A DNA stretch of 64,000 bases. Source: Galaxea fascicularis. Lineage: Eukaryota; Cnidaria; Anthozoa; Scleractinia; Euphylliidae. Shown here piece by piece: positions 9,006 to 22,939 of the stretch. Position numbers and translations under genes: made by a program. The notes under the pieces were generated by a model. The model was not told where the DNA came from. It did not search any database and saw only the letters and a program-made list of their open reading frames with translations. The DNA lies in NCBI GenBank assembly GCA_948470475.1, contig OX419336.1:39835920-39899919 (forward strand), in the 5' to 3' direction. Within the stretch, counting starts at the first letter, position 1; the number at the start of each line of letters is the position of its first letter.

Positions 9006-12000
9006 TAGTATAAAAACGGCCGAAGTATCTCCACTGAAAAAAGAGAAACAAAAGCATAAACAATTGAAAGAAAAGATGATAATTTGAGGTATCATCGGTG
9101 TCGAGCAAACTACTCCTTACTTCTTATATTCTCAGCACCGACTGATTATCGACTGAATGTCAACTTGGCCTAGAGAGAGCAAAACACGATGCAATATACT
9201 GATTCAAGAGATTCAAGCACCCGAACACGCCGTAAAAACTTGAAAGAGACTGACCTCCTCCGCTTTTTCATTGTTAAATTCCAGTGACTTTTTTTTCAAA
9301 ATCTGAAATAATTTTTTTCCTCATGAACAGCTACATTATAGTTTTTTATTCTGCGGATACGTATAAGTTACAGGGACAATTTTATAAGGCACTTTAGAGT
9401 CAGTGTTCCTCCTGGTTTTCCTGTTGAAAGGTTACCCGTTACAGGTTGTAGTCTACATCGGAGCAAAATTTACTTACGTGTTTGGCTGTGTTCTCCCGGG
9501 CTCAAGTCAGGTGCAACATAGTACTAAATTTTTCCCACTCATCGATTATTTTATATATCTTGCCTTTGAAGGTTTCCATAACTTTTTCGAGGAGAAAATT
9601 TGAAACATTGCGTGTGATCTAAGAGCATTCGTTTAGACTGCAGCTATAACATGAAGGTACCTGTTGTTTTCACCGGGGGGTGTCTGCGCACAACCGATTC
9701 CTCTTAAGTTGCAAAGTGATGCATGCCTGCCTGTATTTTGTCCAAATGCGTTACATTTCTATTAGGAATGTTACTTTGCACATCCCTATACTCCCCGAAT
9801 GCACGTTATTTCGACAAACATAGCGAGACCGAGAAAATATAGATATCTTTTAAGCACAGTTTCCAAATAAAGTGCACTTATGTAAATCAGACTATAGTTC
9901 GGAATAACCGCTGTGTTGATATCTTTTAATTTCATGACGCTGGATAAACTCTTCGAAATGCGGCATTGAACATTGTCTATCTCATAACTATGAGTTGAAT
10001 CATTTTTAAGGTTTGCTAGTAAATAATAGTTCTGGCCATGGCGTCAGTCCGACGACGGTATAGAAAAACAGACATTGAGGCCAGCACCTGCCCACAACTG
10101 GTCGGTAATTTGATTCATAGGCACATAGGTTTGTTACAATTATCCCTTGCGACCGTAAGTTACGCTTTATGGATATTTTATCGAGACAACTAAAATCTAA
10201 CCTCTTGAGGAGATTGACTCCAAAACGGCAATAACTAATGAAAAGCGCAATTATGTCATGCTTTGTTATGCTGGCTGGTTCCTTCGGCGATAACAAAATT
10301 CGTGACTCGCGTCACATTATATATTTACAAGCCAGATTAAGCTCGATGCTTTCTGGTTTACAAAGCGATAAGCAGTAATGTAACAAGGAACTGTTTAAAT
10401 TGAGGTTACAGGATCACTGAAATCAGTTAAAATACTAAAAACCTGGAAAAGACTCAAAACATTTATATGAATTAGTAGTAACTCGAGGTCTTTACGGCAA
10501 ACTAAACTAGCAGAATATGTAATAAATAGAAACTAACCGTTAATTCTCTCGTGCATCAAAAGCACATTTTTGTTTCTTCCTGTTAAGACGATACCCTCCT
10601 ACAAATATAAGAGCGTCTCTTAAAACCAACGGAGTAACGTTCACAAGGTGCCAGTTTGGTAGATCTCAGCAGCCGAATCCAACCAACACAGCCTAAATTG
10701 ATTTCCGTCTTTAATTGCTAACCCAAAATTGATGTATTACTGGGTTATTATTTGAATAATTGCGCTCTTTCATTGGATGTTTAATTATCAGTGTCTTGGC
10801 ACCTTCAATAACTTGTTATTCTCTATAACGCTGATGTTTTAACCCGCAGTATCATACAATCCACGCCATTCTTGAACTTATCGGTAGTTTTGACTCGTGG
10901 GTCATTCCCATTGTTGGTTAGGACGAGATGAACCATACTGCTTCGCGGCATCAAATATACATCGGCAGTAGCAATATCTCAGCAGAAAAAAACCATGTGA
11001 ACCATCAGCCGGCGTGATTTAATTAAGATTTGGAATCTTCTAACAGTTTGTAAACAACTCTTTACTTGTAATTAAATGCTAACTATCGAAAATTTCAGTC
11101 TTTGTGGATATTGTGTTAGCTTTTGAATGATGAAAGTGAAACAACTCGAATTACTTAGCTCGAGCTTTACGATATCTGACAACAGAGGTTCTATGAGTCT
11201 CTTATGTTTGGACGATGCCATGGTATAATTAAAAACGGCAGGAGATATGGAAATATACTATTTTAATTCTATCTTAAAGTAGTGTAAAGTTTAAAGAGAG
11301 CCGCCAAGTTTCGCAGTCTTCAGAACTAAGAAACGACCATGCCTAGATTTTGTGTGTGATCGTTGGACACCAGAGTATATACCGTCAACATTAATGATAC
11401 AATTTTCATTTTATGAAAGCTACATTTTACTGAGAGATGAAAGTACAGTTGATCGGTAATCAAGATGCAGAGCTCATTCTGTCTCACCTTCGTAGACAGC
11501 ACATTATTAACAAGTCTGCAAAACGTTTTTCATAAGTTCACACTCAATTTAAACGTGTAGCCGGTTCTTAGCTTTTCAAACGTTTGTTGGTTTTATAAAC
11601 AAAAGAGCAAATGTAAAGGTGTATACTGGAGGAGTTAGCCAAGCAAAACCCGCCGTATTTGGAAATCTTTGTGCGGAAGGTGCAGGTGGACATAGCGAAA
11701 GAATATTTTCTAATTTCTATTTAACCTACACTGTTCATCCAAGATTTTCTGAACTACATCAGTGATTTTTCCGTAGCTCTCAGTGTAAATTTTCGCGGAA
11801 AAAAAGATACAACTTATGTAAACTCATACAGCACTGAGAAGTGACACCCTGATAAGCGAAAAGAAACCAGTGTGATAGCATATGATATATCAGTGTTCAT
11901 TTTTTGGAATACTATTTGGTTACTGCGATTGTTTCCGGAGTGCAGAGGCACCCAGTGTCGTGAAAGCAATTGAAGGGGCAGCGAGACGTCAACTAATTTA

Positions 12001-15000
12001 ATATATAACGCTACTAATAAAAATCAGCAGCTTAGTGGTTGAAGAAGTGATTTTCCCATAAACGTCATTAAGACAAATAACCGGTATGAAAGAAGCGAAG
12101 TGAATTGGTGACAAGAAGGTTTTCGTCGCTTTGCTGGGGTCAGATCAAATATGGAGTTACCCAGGGTGAAGTTTGCAAATAAACCTAAGGTTCTCTTATT
12201 AGTGAATATATTAGCATTTTAATCTAATTACCTTCATAGAAACAAGTTTGAAAATGTTGAATAGTAGGCAGTTTATCTTCTTTATTTCCTGCTTAGCAAG
12301 CTTTTCATGTTTTTAAAGTTGAATCCACGTCATTTAATATCAATACTTTAAGCAACGGCAAGCAATACCGTTAACATTATCAGACATCATTTTCTGGCTG
12401 TTTAGCCTAATTTGTTTTGATTTCCTCTACGCAAGAATTTAATTTTGTGTAATGCTCAATCTTGACCACCAAAAATGGAGCTCATTGGTACTAGACAGTG
12501 TAGAGATCAACTTTTTTTATTCTGAGAATCACTGGGGTCCTTATCTATTGCTTGCCGGCGCTACTAGAAAATCTTGACAGATCTTTTCGGCTAGTAGGTA
12601 CTGCAAAAATACAAGTACGTCCAATTAGATAAATCTTTTAACTTCCATTATTGTTTTTGGTTTATGTGTTACTAATATCACGATGACCGTCAGAAGGCTG
12701 TCATTCAAAACATTGGTCCCCAAAGCTGAACTTCAGTTTCATGCTGAGGAGTATGTGCCTATTACTGACGCCTAACTGTGGACCTTTGTCCGGAAGAAGG
12801 CCGGAATGATCGAAATACATTAAACTAGTGTCACGACTCAATCCGCAAAATCTTTCTTACTTTTTTCTACATATATAACTCAGTTTTCATTATCCGGCTG
12901 CGAGCGAGCGTTATGCATCTTTGCGATTTTGTAAAATACTAATACTAAGGCATAGGCTTCTGTGGTAATTATCTCATATGCAGCATTATCTTGTAATATT
13001 TATCAAGTAAATATAGCGGTATAAGCGTATTGCCAGAAGATAATTTTGATTATTCAACCCACACTTTACATCAAGCTCATGGTTATTAGTGCTAATGAAC
13101 TCAAATGCAGCATAATATGGCTGGAGGTATCCCCTCTGGCGAAATCAATCTATATCATGAAATTGCTTGTAATGACTTTCACCTATGCCCAATTTGTCAT
13201 AGGTGACAACATCAACATTACATTTCTGTTCAAAGCGTTTTTATTTCTCATATTTTCGTTTTCAGGCAACTTTTTTGCGTTTTCTTCCATTGGCCCAGTT
13301 CTCTTTATGCCCCTGAGTTCGGAAACGCAGTTAAAACCTATGAAGTCATGTGATTTTTTAAAACGCTATAACAATTTTTAAAAACCAATGAAAGGTTTTA
13401 TTGAGGTTCTGGTGCGGGAGCTTTTATTATACCACAGTACATTCAACCTGAATCTTCAAAAGCGAAAGTAGTAGCCATTCACATCATATAAACATATGCA
13501 TATAAACTTAACGAAATACAGGGGATCATTTCGAAAGGAGCGCCATTTAACGAACTCACCTCAGACAGTAAAGAGACGTTGTGACTAAACCAGGTAAAAA
13601 TACTCTTATCTTGTGAGACAAATAAAGTAACTTTAGCATATCGCACCTTCTTCTACTTCTCGTTGTCTTGAGTCAGTCTGTCTGGCGCCCGTAATACATA
13701 ATGTTAAGTACTTACCACCGGATCTGCTGAGAAGTGTATGATGTCCAAAGCTAGTGATCAAGCTATTTATCTAAAGAACTCAAGCTGCCAATTCCTTCTC
13801 TGACTTAGATATTGATAAAATATTCATTGTTTCGAGTCTATTTAATCAGATATGTACGTTTATCGAGGCTTTTAAAATTAAGAAAATCTGATGAATTTTG
13901 CGTTACTAACAAGGGTATAATAAATAATTAAGCGCATATGGAAGTTGAAATGTAAAAACAATTAATGTACAGAGTAAATCACAACACAAACTCATTTCAG
14001 TTTTTGTTGTCTCTTTTAGGGAACCCAAACAACTTTATTGGATAGGGCGAACGACAACTTTAAAGAGATCCGCTGTTTAAAGTTTAATAGTTTTAAACAA
14101 ATTTAGAAAACGATTTCTAACCACCATACCAATTACATTTTTATGTTTAAATGCGATCCTGATATGTATGTCATATTTGAAACGTGCTGAGCACTTAAGA
14201 AACAAATGAATATTATAATGTTGTGTTTCGTCACCAAATGTTATATAACAGCGAGACGCCCTGTATCCCAGTGTAACTGATGAAAATCGAGATTTCGCAC
14301 GAAACCATGGTTTTCTTCTTTTCGAAGCACGGCTTTCTTCAACTGCCTGTTCAATACGACAGCATCAAACGGCAGTATATACCGAGAGGAACTTTGACCA
14401 AAAAGTCAATCAGATGATTCATTATCTTCGACTATTTGTTTTCATGGAGGCAAGAGGAGAGCTTGAAAAAGTTGGCTGAACATTTTTAACGTGCAATCAA
14501 TTTCTATTTTTCAATTTATTGCCGAGGATTGATGCGCAAGAACTGGGGCTCCAAATGCGCAATTTGTAGGTTTACTAATTCCGTGGTCCAATTTGCCTCA
14601 CTGATTTTGTAATTATAAGGGCTGCTGACTCTGAATAAGGCCAACAGGAATCAAGAATATGATTGAAAAGTAAACATATCTAACATATTGGCCATATGTT
14701 TATTGAATGACGAAGCGGAAACCAGTGTTTCTAGCGTAAATTCAAAATTTGATCGAGGAGAAACAATACCTTAAACTCTTTGAATCCTACGAGTGATCAT
14801 TGCATAATTTCTTCGTTTAGTTACATTGATCAGTCAAACATAAAGGGTGTGAGAACAAAGGAAGTGATCAACAAGTAATTAAGATCCTGATTGTTGAACA
14901 AATTCTCCTCATCATTACCGCAGAAAATGTATGGAGAAGGGTGTGGAGAATATATATGCTGGTATTACGGTTAAGGGTTAAATTTAGTATTCAAGACAAA

Positions 15001-17000
15001 ACATCTAATCTGATGGCTTGAAAACGTTTTGAAACGTCCTGAGTTTCGTTAGAAAATGTATGTCGGAATCATCTTACTAGCTCTTACAGTGTCTAAGAAA
15101 TGACAATTTAAACAGCGCGGGTCGTGGGTCGCGGGTCCAGAAGATTGTCCCACAGTTCCTTGTGCATCTACATTTATCCACTAGCACTGTCCCAAATAAT
15201 TTTCAGAAAGTCAAGCAAGACAGCAGTAAATTTCCAAAGTCGAATGTGTAATCTAGTTTTGGTGTACAGCCGCGAACGAAAAAGTTCACTTGTGTTTAGT
15301 GAAAGTCTCACAGTCAAACTTACAGACTGCGACTAAAACAGCAATGTCGAGTGTGAAACTTGAACGGCAAATCCGAAACACGAATGTGCAATGCAAAACT
15401 TGAGTGGTAAACACAAAACACGAATTTTTAAAATCAATGTATCGAATTTGCAATTTGATGCTGACATGTTGCGTAGAGAAAAACAATATCGAATACTATA
15501 ACTGGAGAGTGAAATACAAAGCAAGAACTTTGAAATCAAAACTTGAATTTTGGCGGGGATGGAACGCCATACTTCTCAGTGTAGCTTTTTTTTTTCAAAA
15601 TTCGTTCAAGTTTTACATGCTTTTTGTTAACCTGCCGCCAGCAATCAGATTGTTAAAAAATTATCAGAAGCGTTAAGTTACCATTACTGTCAAAGGGCTT
15701 GATGTCCCTTATGAACAAAATTTCGTTACAGAAACAACTTTTTATAACAAGATACCAAACTCGACCAATATAAAACTACAGGATAGAGTCAGGGCTCACA
15801 ATAAAAGCTTTTCAAAGATAATGATTTGCCAATTTGCAATTCTGTTGAAAAAATGAGCATTTACAATTTGAAATTTGATATGGAATTATTTGTTATCAGG
15901 TTAAACTAATGGTAACAATCTCATTAAGCAATTTTAGTAATTACACTTAAGCAATTACAATTTGAAATTTGTTATGAGCTAATTATTTGTTATCAGGTTA
16001 AACTGATAAAAGTTCAATTTTTACGATAAACGTTGCAATTTTCTGGACCTAGTGCTTCTCCGTTTAAGTTTCAGAGCTTTCGCCTATCCACGGTATCATT
16101 AGGGATGAGAAAAATATTCAGCGTAAAAAAGCACGTGATATTATGCGAAATGATGGAAAGTAAAATGTGTGAACATTTGGGATAAAAACAATTGAGGAAA
16201 CAGTAGCTTTATTTCTTGCCAAAACTGATACCAAAACTTAACAGCTTTTATGAGTATAAATATTAATAGCAAAACAAACAACCAGAAAACGAAAACATTA
16301 AAATAATTTATATTTTCTTATGTAACTAACGTTTTACCGTCTACTATATGACACGAAGTGAAAGGGAAACGCTGGTCTAATTTGAAACGTCTTGTTCGTT
16401 GAGATCACCCTTAAAATGCTGTGATTCCGAATTATAGCATGGTACAATATCTCCACTACAAGGTCGATAATGTTATAGTTTTAATTGCAATCGTCTAATG
16501 TAAACAGTAACCCTACCCGGTCGAGCCTTGCTGAGCATCTAAACCTGGGTCTAATTCGACTAAATGACCTAGCTGCAACATTTGATTTTTGCGACTACAT
16601 GCCCCTGTATAACTGACATGAACAATTACGACTTGATTAATATTAATATATAACAATATGATTTGACAACCCACATCTGTAAATCATTCGTGTGAATTCA
16701 GCAACAACAAAATGAATAATTTTGTTCATAGAAACAAACATGCAAACAAACAAATCTGATAAATATAATTCATATAATAGCCGTGAGCATGCTCATTCTC
16801 AACATCACTGTACCTAAGCTCAGGAGCTGAGTTATAAATTTCATTCTTACGGGAAGAAAATGACCGTTTATGGCTTTTTACCAGTTTTAAAACCCAAAGG
16901 CATATAAACACGAATTTTTTGGGTGTGACAGATGCTTAAAACCATGACTTCCGCTTAATAAACTTAGCAAGGAATTGACATCCAGAGCAAATAAATACCT
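9006..17000. other. AT-rich interval without a recognised gene
   Basis: No conserved protein, tRNA or rRNA was recognised on either strand, and the short open frames look like chance. A direct repeat of about 60 bases (TTTGAAATTTG followed by TTATCAGGTTAAACT) occurs near 15855-15915 and 15955-16012. A possible upstream exon of LGIC-1 could lie here unseen. Confidence 0.6.
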
Positions 17001-17310
17001 CTTACTAACCGAGTTTGAGGTCCGTACTGTAAGTTACGGACTGCGTTTTTTCTCGTTCGTTTATGGCCCAGGCGCGAAGCGCGCGGGCCATAGATCAACG
17101 GGGAAAAACGAGGATCCGTAACTTATCGTAGGGACCGAGAAAACGAAGTTAGAAAGATATTTGTTATATCTTTGTGGTTAATCGGGTGCGCGAGAATGAA
17201 AACTTTAAAATTTAGAGGGCCGTACAGCAAAATACGGCCCGCAAAATTGACCAATCACAGCGCACGGACTAACTGATAGATTATTCAATTTTATGAAAGT
17301 TCGAAAACTT
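17001..17310 (+). mobile_element. Repeat family R2, copy 1
   Basis: Begins CTTACTAACCGAGTTTGAGG and contains TTTATGGCCC and CGCGAAGCGCGCGGGCCAT, a palindromic core. Much of it recurs in reverse orientation at about 41290-40940, ending in both cases near a TGATTGGTCAATTT or AATTGACCAATCA motif. Confidence 0.65.
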
Positions 17311-20300
17311 GATAACAGATAACGCCGCCGTGACTTCATTGTAAACTGGGACTGATTAGTTATCCATTTAAACCTTCTCTTTATTTCACAGTTGAGTCTG
17401 GTGAAAATAACACTGGTAATCAAGGAAAGAGACCGTGAATGCAAATGATGTATTGTTCTTGTTACCATGCCCCCTCCAGCCTCCAAGCATACCGCCGGGA
17501 ATTTGCAAGATTTTTTTCCCTTGATGGTCTATTCCCCACCGCCGGGTACACATGGACCACAAATACGCCATTTTGTGCACAAAATAGACATCGCAACATT
17601 AATTTCCGTACAATAACAAACTTAGACGTTTTGTCAAGAACATTAACGTTTTTCTACAGTTTTACGAACGAAGCATACCACCTGCATAATATAACTCCAC
17701 GAAGACTATATATGAAAGAGAATAAACTGACGAAAAAACGTAACTGCCACCGCACTAGTACACAGAACATTAACTCCATGGACCCGGGTGTTCGGTATTC
17801 TCCACGCGGTCCAGTGACGACGTATCAACTGTGAGGTGGTGTACTTATTTTTAATTCGCCCCGCCCCTAACCCCCCGAGCGGGGGGGAGAGGGGCGGGGA
17901 AGCAGGTCAAATTGAACCATGCATAATGCATTTCTTTTTGGATATATAGTATGAGATTAGAAAAACGTGGTGTGGAATAAAATATATTTGAGTCTGAAGT
18001 AAACGTTTAGCAAGCCCATGAAAAGGAATGACCAGGGGCACTTTCCATTTACACAGATAAACCGGAAATTATGGGTGGAAAATCAAATGTTACATACCAT
18101 TCCATTTGGAACGTTTCAGAAATTATGGACCATCGGCTTAATCAATGCACTTTTTCTGTTCGTTTTTAGCTTTCCAACTGATACTAGTACATTTTGTGGC
18201 TTATCCATTTTGTATTCGGACAAGCTGCAGCATTGAATATTTAAACCTAAAATTTCCACCGGAATGGATCATGTAAATGGAAAGCACCCCAGTATTGCGG
18301 CAAGTTTTGATAAAAAAGAGGTCATAAAATGTAATTAACGATAACACAGAAAGTTACAACACTGGCACAATATTGATTTGCCTGGGGAATTTTACCTGTA
18401 AGTAGTCGTTTGCTATTGACGACTTGGTTTCAAACTGCTCCACAAGCTCCAAAACAAGAAGAAAACTGACATTTGATTCAACAAACGTGATTCTACCCTC
18501 CTCGGTGACTTGAGAAAACACTCCAAATTTTTGAAATCTGATATAAGATGTTTGCATTTATTGGGTGTCTTTGCTAGTCTAGAAAACCGCAAACTTCTTC
18601 AGGTAACTAACATATTTCCGCGAGTTGTTTGTCGGAAACTGAGAATTCACATTCACATCTTTAAGGTAACAACGGAAGTTACAGCAGTTAAATTAAAAAG
18701 CCAGTTGTTGGAAATATTGTACCAAGGTAATTCCTTTTAACCTGACGCGTACAACTCATCCCTGGAAAAACAAATTTATGCTGTCTTCCATGCGTTACGT
18801 AAGCAATCACGCGAGCGCGATATTGCGGATTAAGGCAATAAGATAAATTTTGAGTGAAATCAATAAAGCAACGTATGTGGAAAATAAAGGGCGCCCCGTG
18901 CTGATAACTTTTACTTGTTGACATGCAGCATAAAATGTCGAAAATTAACGCAACAGCAACTTGACTGAAAACGTTTATCGTCATGAGTCCAAGAAAGATG
19001 AAATAGTATTGAGGCAAAGACTGAGGTTTTCAACGTTCATATCTTGGTTGCATTTCTACTCTCAATTATGTATGACTGTTTTGACTGGATCATAAATAAT
19101 CTATTACAAAACGAATATTTTAGCTAAAGCTCATTTCAATTTCCATTGAATTTCCATTGAAATGCCGCTACACAAATATTATAGGAAGCATAATTGGTTT
19201 ATAATGTCGTGAAAGAGTACCCATTTTACGTATACGGCACATGAAATGAATTAAGTTCTTTCCAAAGAAAAGCGACAACGAGAAAACGAAATTGTTTCTG
19301 CAGGATAAGATTTAATAATTTAATAATTCTCCAAGAAATCACCGTTACAGCTTCGATAAGGAATAAACTCGTTCTTTGAATTTTTTCACTGTCTCGTCAG
19401 TTACTGATTCTTTTAATTTTTCTATCCACCTTAATACAATATAGATCAAGAAACAGTAATAAAAGCTACACTGCTGGTTTTGCATTTTGGGTGGTTCCCG
19501 ATGGCTGACACGTTCGTGTGAACTCATCATGCTCTAGATCTCTAAGTTAACGTTTCAGAGAGATAAATATATTTTTTTATGTTGTGCCAGTTGAATAAAT
19601 TTAATGGATCATACCATAAAAATGTTGCAACTAATCTTCAACCCTTGAGTTAAATTATTAAGCAGAGGTGATTCTTGTTAAATGCCTGATCAGTCTGTTA
19701 TGAAGTCAGTAAAGAATTCAGTCATTAATAAAAAAAAAATAGTTTAAGAATAAACAATTTAGTAGCACTGATGTCTTACATTTTCGCTCCTTTCCTTCTA
19801 GCATCTCATTCACTCATTATCATCACATGTTTCACTGCATTTGTGGAGTGACTGCCCTTCAGCAGTTTGCAGCCATAAATCTTCTAAATTGCACGTTGGG
19901 TTTGGCGTCCCACAGAGCTCGGTCTTTGATTTATTTAAGTTCTTTTCAAATGACCTTCTTTCATATATAAATATGGAGATACCACTGTTTCAAAATACAT
20001 TCAAACCTCTGTTGCTTATAGGAGCTGTTTTCACGAACTGAACGCCATAAGACGATCTGGTGGATCGGTAGTTAACTGTACAGACATCGTCTGTTATGAA
20101 AAACGCTAGAAAATGCTACGTGTTAAAGGATTTTCTGGCTTTTCTGTCTCCTCAAATCTCCTAGACTTAATAAGAAATTTAAAATACTCAGTTTTAACTT
20201 TGTCAAGTATTATATCATAATTTTACATCGCTTTTACGGTATATTTAAACTTTTTGAATATTTTCAATCGCTTGTCGTACAGGACCCCATGCCATTAGCT

Positions 20301-21313
20301 GTCGCCTTGGCCGAGTTTTATCGCGTATAGTGAAGTCATTAACATTACCTACGACTTCTAAAAAGCAGTATATTTTACAATGAAGACTTCAATTCATCCG
20401 CATTTTTATTTTTAATATTACACGAATATTTGTCCGGAATTATCAAATCATGTACTCCAAAGGACGCTATCGAAGACAATTTAAATATTATTTGCGAAGG
20501 CTTTCCTTTTCCTTATTTTGTTTTTGTTTTTTGTCAAGAGCATGAGGTTTATCAAGGGTGACTCAAAAGTCCTTAGTTTTCTCTGTATTGGCCAAGTTCT
20601 ATATTTCTGTATAGTATTAAAAAGATTATCAAGTTTTTCATTGAAAGTTCTTACCATTTTGTGCTTAAGGTGCTCCGCCACCAGCGGTTTCCAGCATTTC
20701 ATTACCACCAATCTAAAGCCGATGTTGATGCCCGATCAAAAATAATAAGCAAAATAAGCTACAACGTTTTGCGAAGATGAAAAAAATGTAGTTTGCAAAA
20801 TATTGGATCTTGATATACTTATTCCTTTTCAAAAAAAAAAAATAAATAAAAAATAAATGGTGGTCACTGGGTGTTGGTATGGCAACCTATTAAGTGACTG
20901 AGCATTGGTTTGATACCACTGTGAAGGTAATGTATAAACAGTGCTGGAAAGTGCTGGAAGCCGCTACAAATATAGTGTGGCTCATAATCAGTGAAACGTC
21001 GTTCATTTTTTCAAGACAAAACAAGTGCAATCAGGATATCAAGCAGTAGTAACTAACCAGCGCAAATGAGTGCGTGCAAGTTGCAATTGGTTTAAGTTTT
21101 GCTTCTCATTGATTGAAAAAGTGACGCAAGATTTACTGGCCAATCACAGAACAACGAAATATTGCCAAACCAGCGCAAATAAAAAAAAAAACTTTCCAGG
21201 AATACTCGAGCTCTTGGATGGTTTGAAGGTTCAAAACTTTTATAATTCGACAAGGGCAACAAAAAAGATATCCGAGCGGAGAAAAAGAAACAATTTTGCA
21301 TTAAAAAACTTAC
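17311..21313. other. Gene-poor interval
   Basis: Holds one MITE (18033-18292), a GC-rich inverted repeat near 17863-17900 (CCCCGCCCC and GGGGCGGGG) and short AT-rich repeats. I recognise no gene. Confidence 0.5.
18033..18292. mobile_element. MITE with GGGGCACTTTCCATTTAC-type ends
   Basis: Left end GGGGCACTTTCCATTTACA and right end TGTAAATGGAAAGCACCCC are inverted repeats with one mismatch over about 18 bases; the interior is non-coding. No clear target duplication. Confidence 0.65.
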
Positions 21314-21465
21314 CCGTGCGCGTTTATCGCAACAACCAGCGCTTGCTTCTGGTGAATTTCTTTGCTTCTTGTGGCAGCCTTTTGCTTTTTCGCTCCACGC
21401 GCAGTTTTAGGCTGTCTTTTCGTGGGGTTCGACGAACTTTCCGCGGCCGACTTATTTCTTCCCAT
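21314..21465 (-). CDS. Possible first exon of an unrecognised basic protein
   Basis: ATG at 21465 opens 50 codons of a Lys/Arg/Ser/Ala-rich sequence beginning MGRNKSAAESSSNPTKRQPK and ending QALVVAINAH, then GG before a strong donor GTAAGT (phase 2). Codon content and the donor look real, and the next exon would lie below 21314, but I could not identify it. I do not recognise the protein. The basic N terminus would fit a nuclear or nucleic-acid-binding protein or a transposon product. It may equally be a chance frame. Confidence 0.3.
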
Positions 21466-21907
21466 CTTAAAATAATATATATAGAAATAGACTCCTCGCC
21501 TGTCACTGAACGTGGAATCAACTTTCTCGCGAATGTCACGTTTCCTCCTCAAGGGATTCTCTCTATTGATCGGCGGTATGACCGCGTTGACAGCAACTTC
21601 GATGAGGCGTGGAAACTGTGAAAATCTTTGAAGGCCAAAAACTCGGGGTATATTTTTTTCAAATGAATTAATCTCAATCTAGATTTATGGGATTTGAACG
21701 AAATTTGGCCAAAATGTTCATCACTCATTGGCTCACCATAGTGTGTGAGTTTTTCCCAGTGCGTGACATGCGTGGAGAAAAATTATATTGGCCAACTTTA
21801 CAATGGATTTTCTCAGCGCTCACTGGTTTTACCAGTTTGAGCACTCTGGCATGACTAATTGGTACCACAAGTGTGGTATCATTTGGGATGGCTATATAGC
21901 CTTACCT

Positions 21908-22260
21908 TCATCCTAGCATCAGCACTGCACTGATGAGGCCCAGTGAAGGGTAACCTTGATTGACTAGATAGCCCTTATATTCAGTTGTTCTGTCGGCAAG
22001 AAAAACTTGTTCCGAGCAATTTCTTTGTAACCTTGTCGCTACGCCATAAGGGATAGCCTTAAAAACGTGTTTAGGATAAGCACTTGATGGTGGGAGGTAC
22101 AGATGACTGTCAGTTGGCTTTGAATAAACGTCCGTCTGAATAAAACCCTCTATAAGGTGTAGAGTTAAATCAAGCACATGAAGCTCGCGTTCAGAAAAAA
22201 CTTAACAAAACACCACATGATTTAAGCGACTTCTCATTCCAATGTATTGATCAAGTGCAG
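21908..22260 (-). pseudogene. Penelope-like retroelement reverse transcriptase fragment
   Basis: The minus strand encodes IQTDVYSKPTDSHLYLPPSS followed by YPKHVFKAIPYGVATRLQRN, matching the thumb-side end of Penelope-like reverse transcriptases as I recall them. Catalytic YxDD and fingers regions are absent and the frame ends early, so this is a dead fragment. Confidence 0.6.
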
Positions 22261-22915
22261 GCGACTGTAAATAATTCAAGTAACATCGAAAAACTTTTAA
22301 TCACTAAAGAGGCATATTGGAGTGCACAGCTGTTCTCTTTGGCACCCTTTGGTTTGAATAAACGTCAGGAATTTCACTCAAAAAAAAGAATCAACTACAA
22401 TTAACGTAGAGGCAACTCGTATAATTGGGCGGTTATCAAAGGTCCCAGTCTTGGATCCTGTTAGCTTTGTTAGCGCTAGGTAATCTAGGGGGCTCCCATC
22501 TGGGAATTTATTACAATGTTGTTGTTTAAGGGCCCAGGTCGGGGCGCCTTTTGTGCCCTATCTCGGCATGGTTTCAGGGGCTTTGATTGGGAATTTTGTT
22601 TTAACTCTTGCCCTTTTATTTTTAACGGTAGTTCCTTGACACTTTCAGTGGACTCGACAGCTTTATCTTTTCTTCTTTATTTCATTTCATCTGTATGCTT
22701 GAATTCGTTTATTTTACCTTTCATTTTGTTTTTCCAGTAGATTTATATCGTATTGTTCTAGTTTCACGCGTAGTAATTACCGATTGTTCATCACTTGTTA
22801 ATTTTTTGCTGTTATGTGTTATCACGCCCTGTTATGTAATCATCTTTTTAATGTTTTGTCATCTTTTATGCTGTAAACTTATTTAAGGAAATTGTAATTT
22901 TCACTTGCACTGTAA

Positions 22916-22939
22916 CTGATGAAGGTCACTGACCGAAAC
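22916..22939 (+). other. Hammerhead-ribozyme-like core motif
   Basis: CTGATGA is followed by a four-pair stem (GGTC and GACC, loop ACT) and GAAAC, the order of the hammerhead catalytic core. An extra A sits before stem II, and I could not build convincing stems I and III, so it is at best a degenerate copy. Penelope-like elements are known to carry such motifs, and a Penelope fragment lies 0.7 kb away, but on the opposite strand. Confidence 0.3.

Noticed and set aside
11630..11730. Protein-like stretch LEELAKQNPPYLEIFVRK on the plus strand
   Set aside because: About 30 codons without start, clear splice sites or a recognised family.
14305..14415. Small plus-strand frame with a good start context (ACCATGG)
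   Set aside because: Only about 36 codons, no conserved motif, no promoter or donor; not distinguishable from chance.
17439..17834. 131-codon plus-strand open frame
   Set aside because: Odd composition, overlaps open frames on the other strand, no motif; looks like repeat-derived sequence.
22516..22886. Hydrophobic plus-strand frames near the Penelope fragment
   Set aside because: T-rich DNA gives Phe/Leu-rich chance frames; no start context, no splice sites, no family resemblance.
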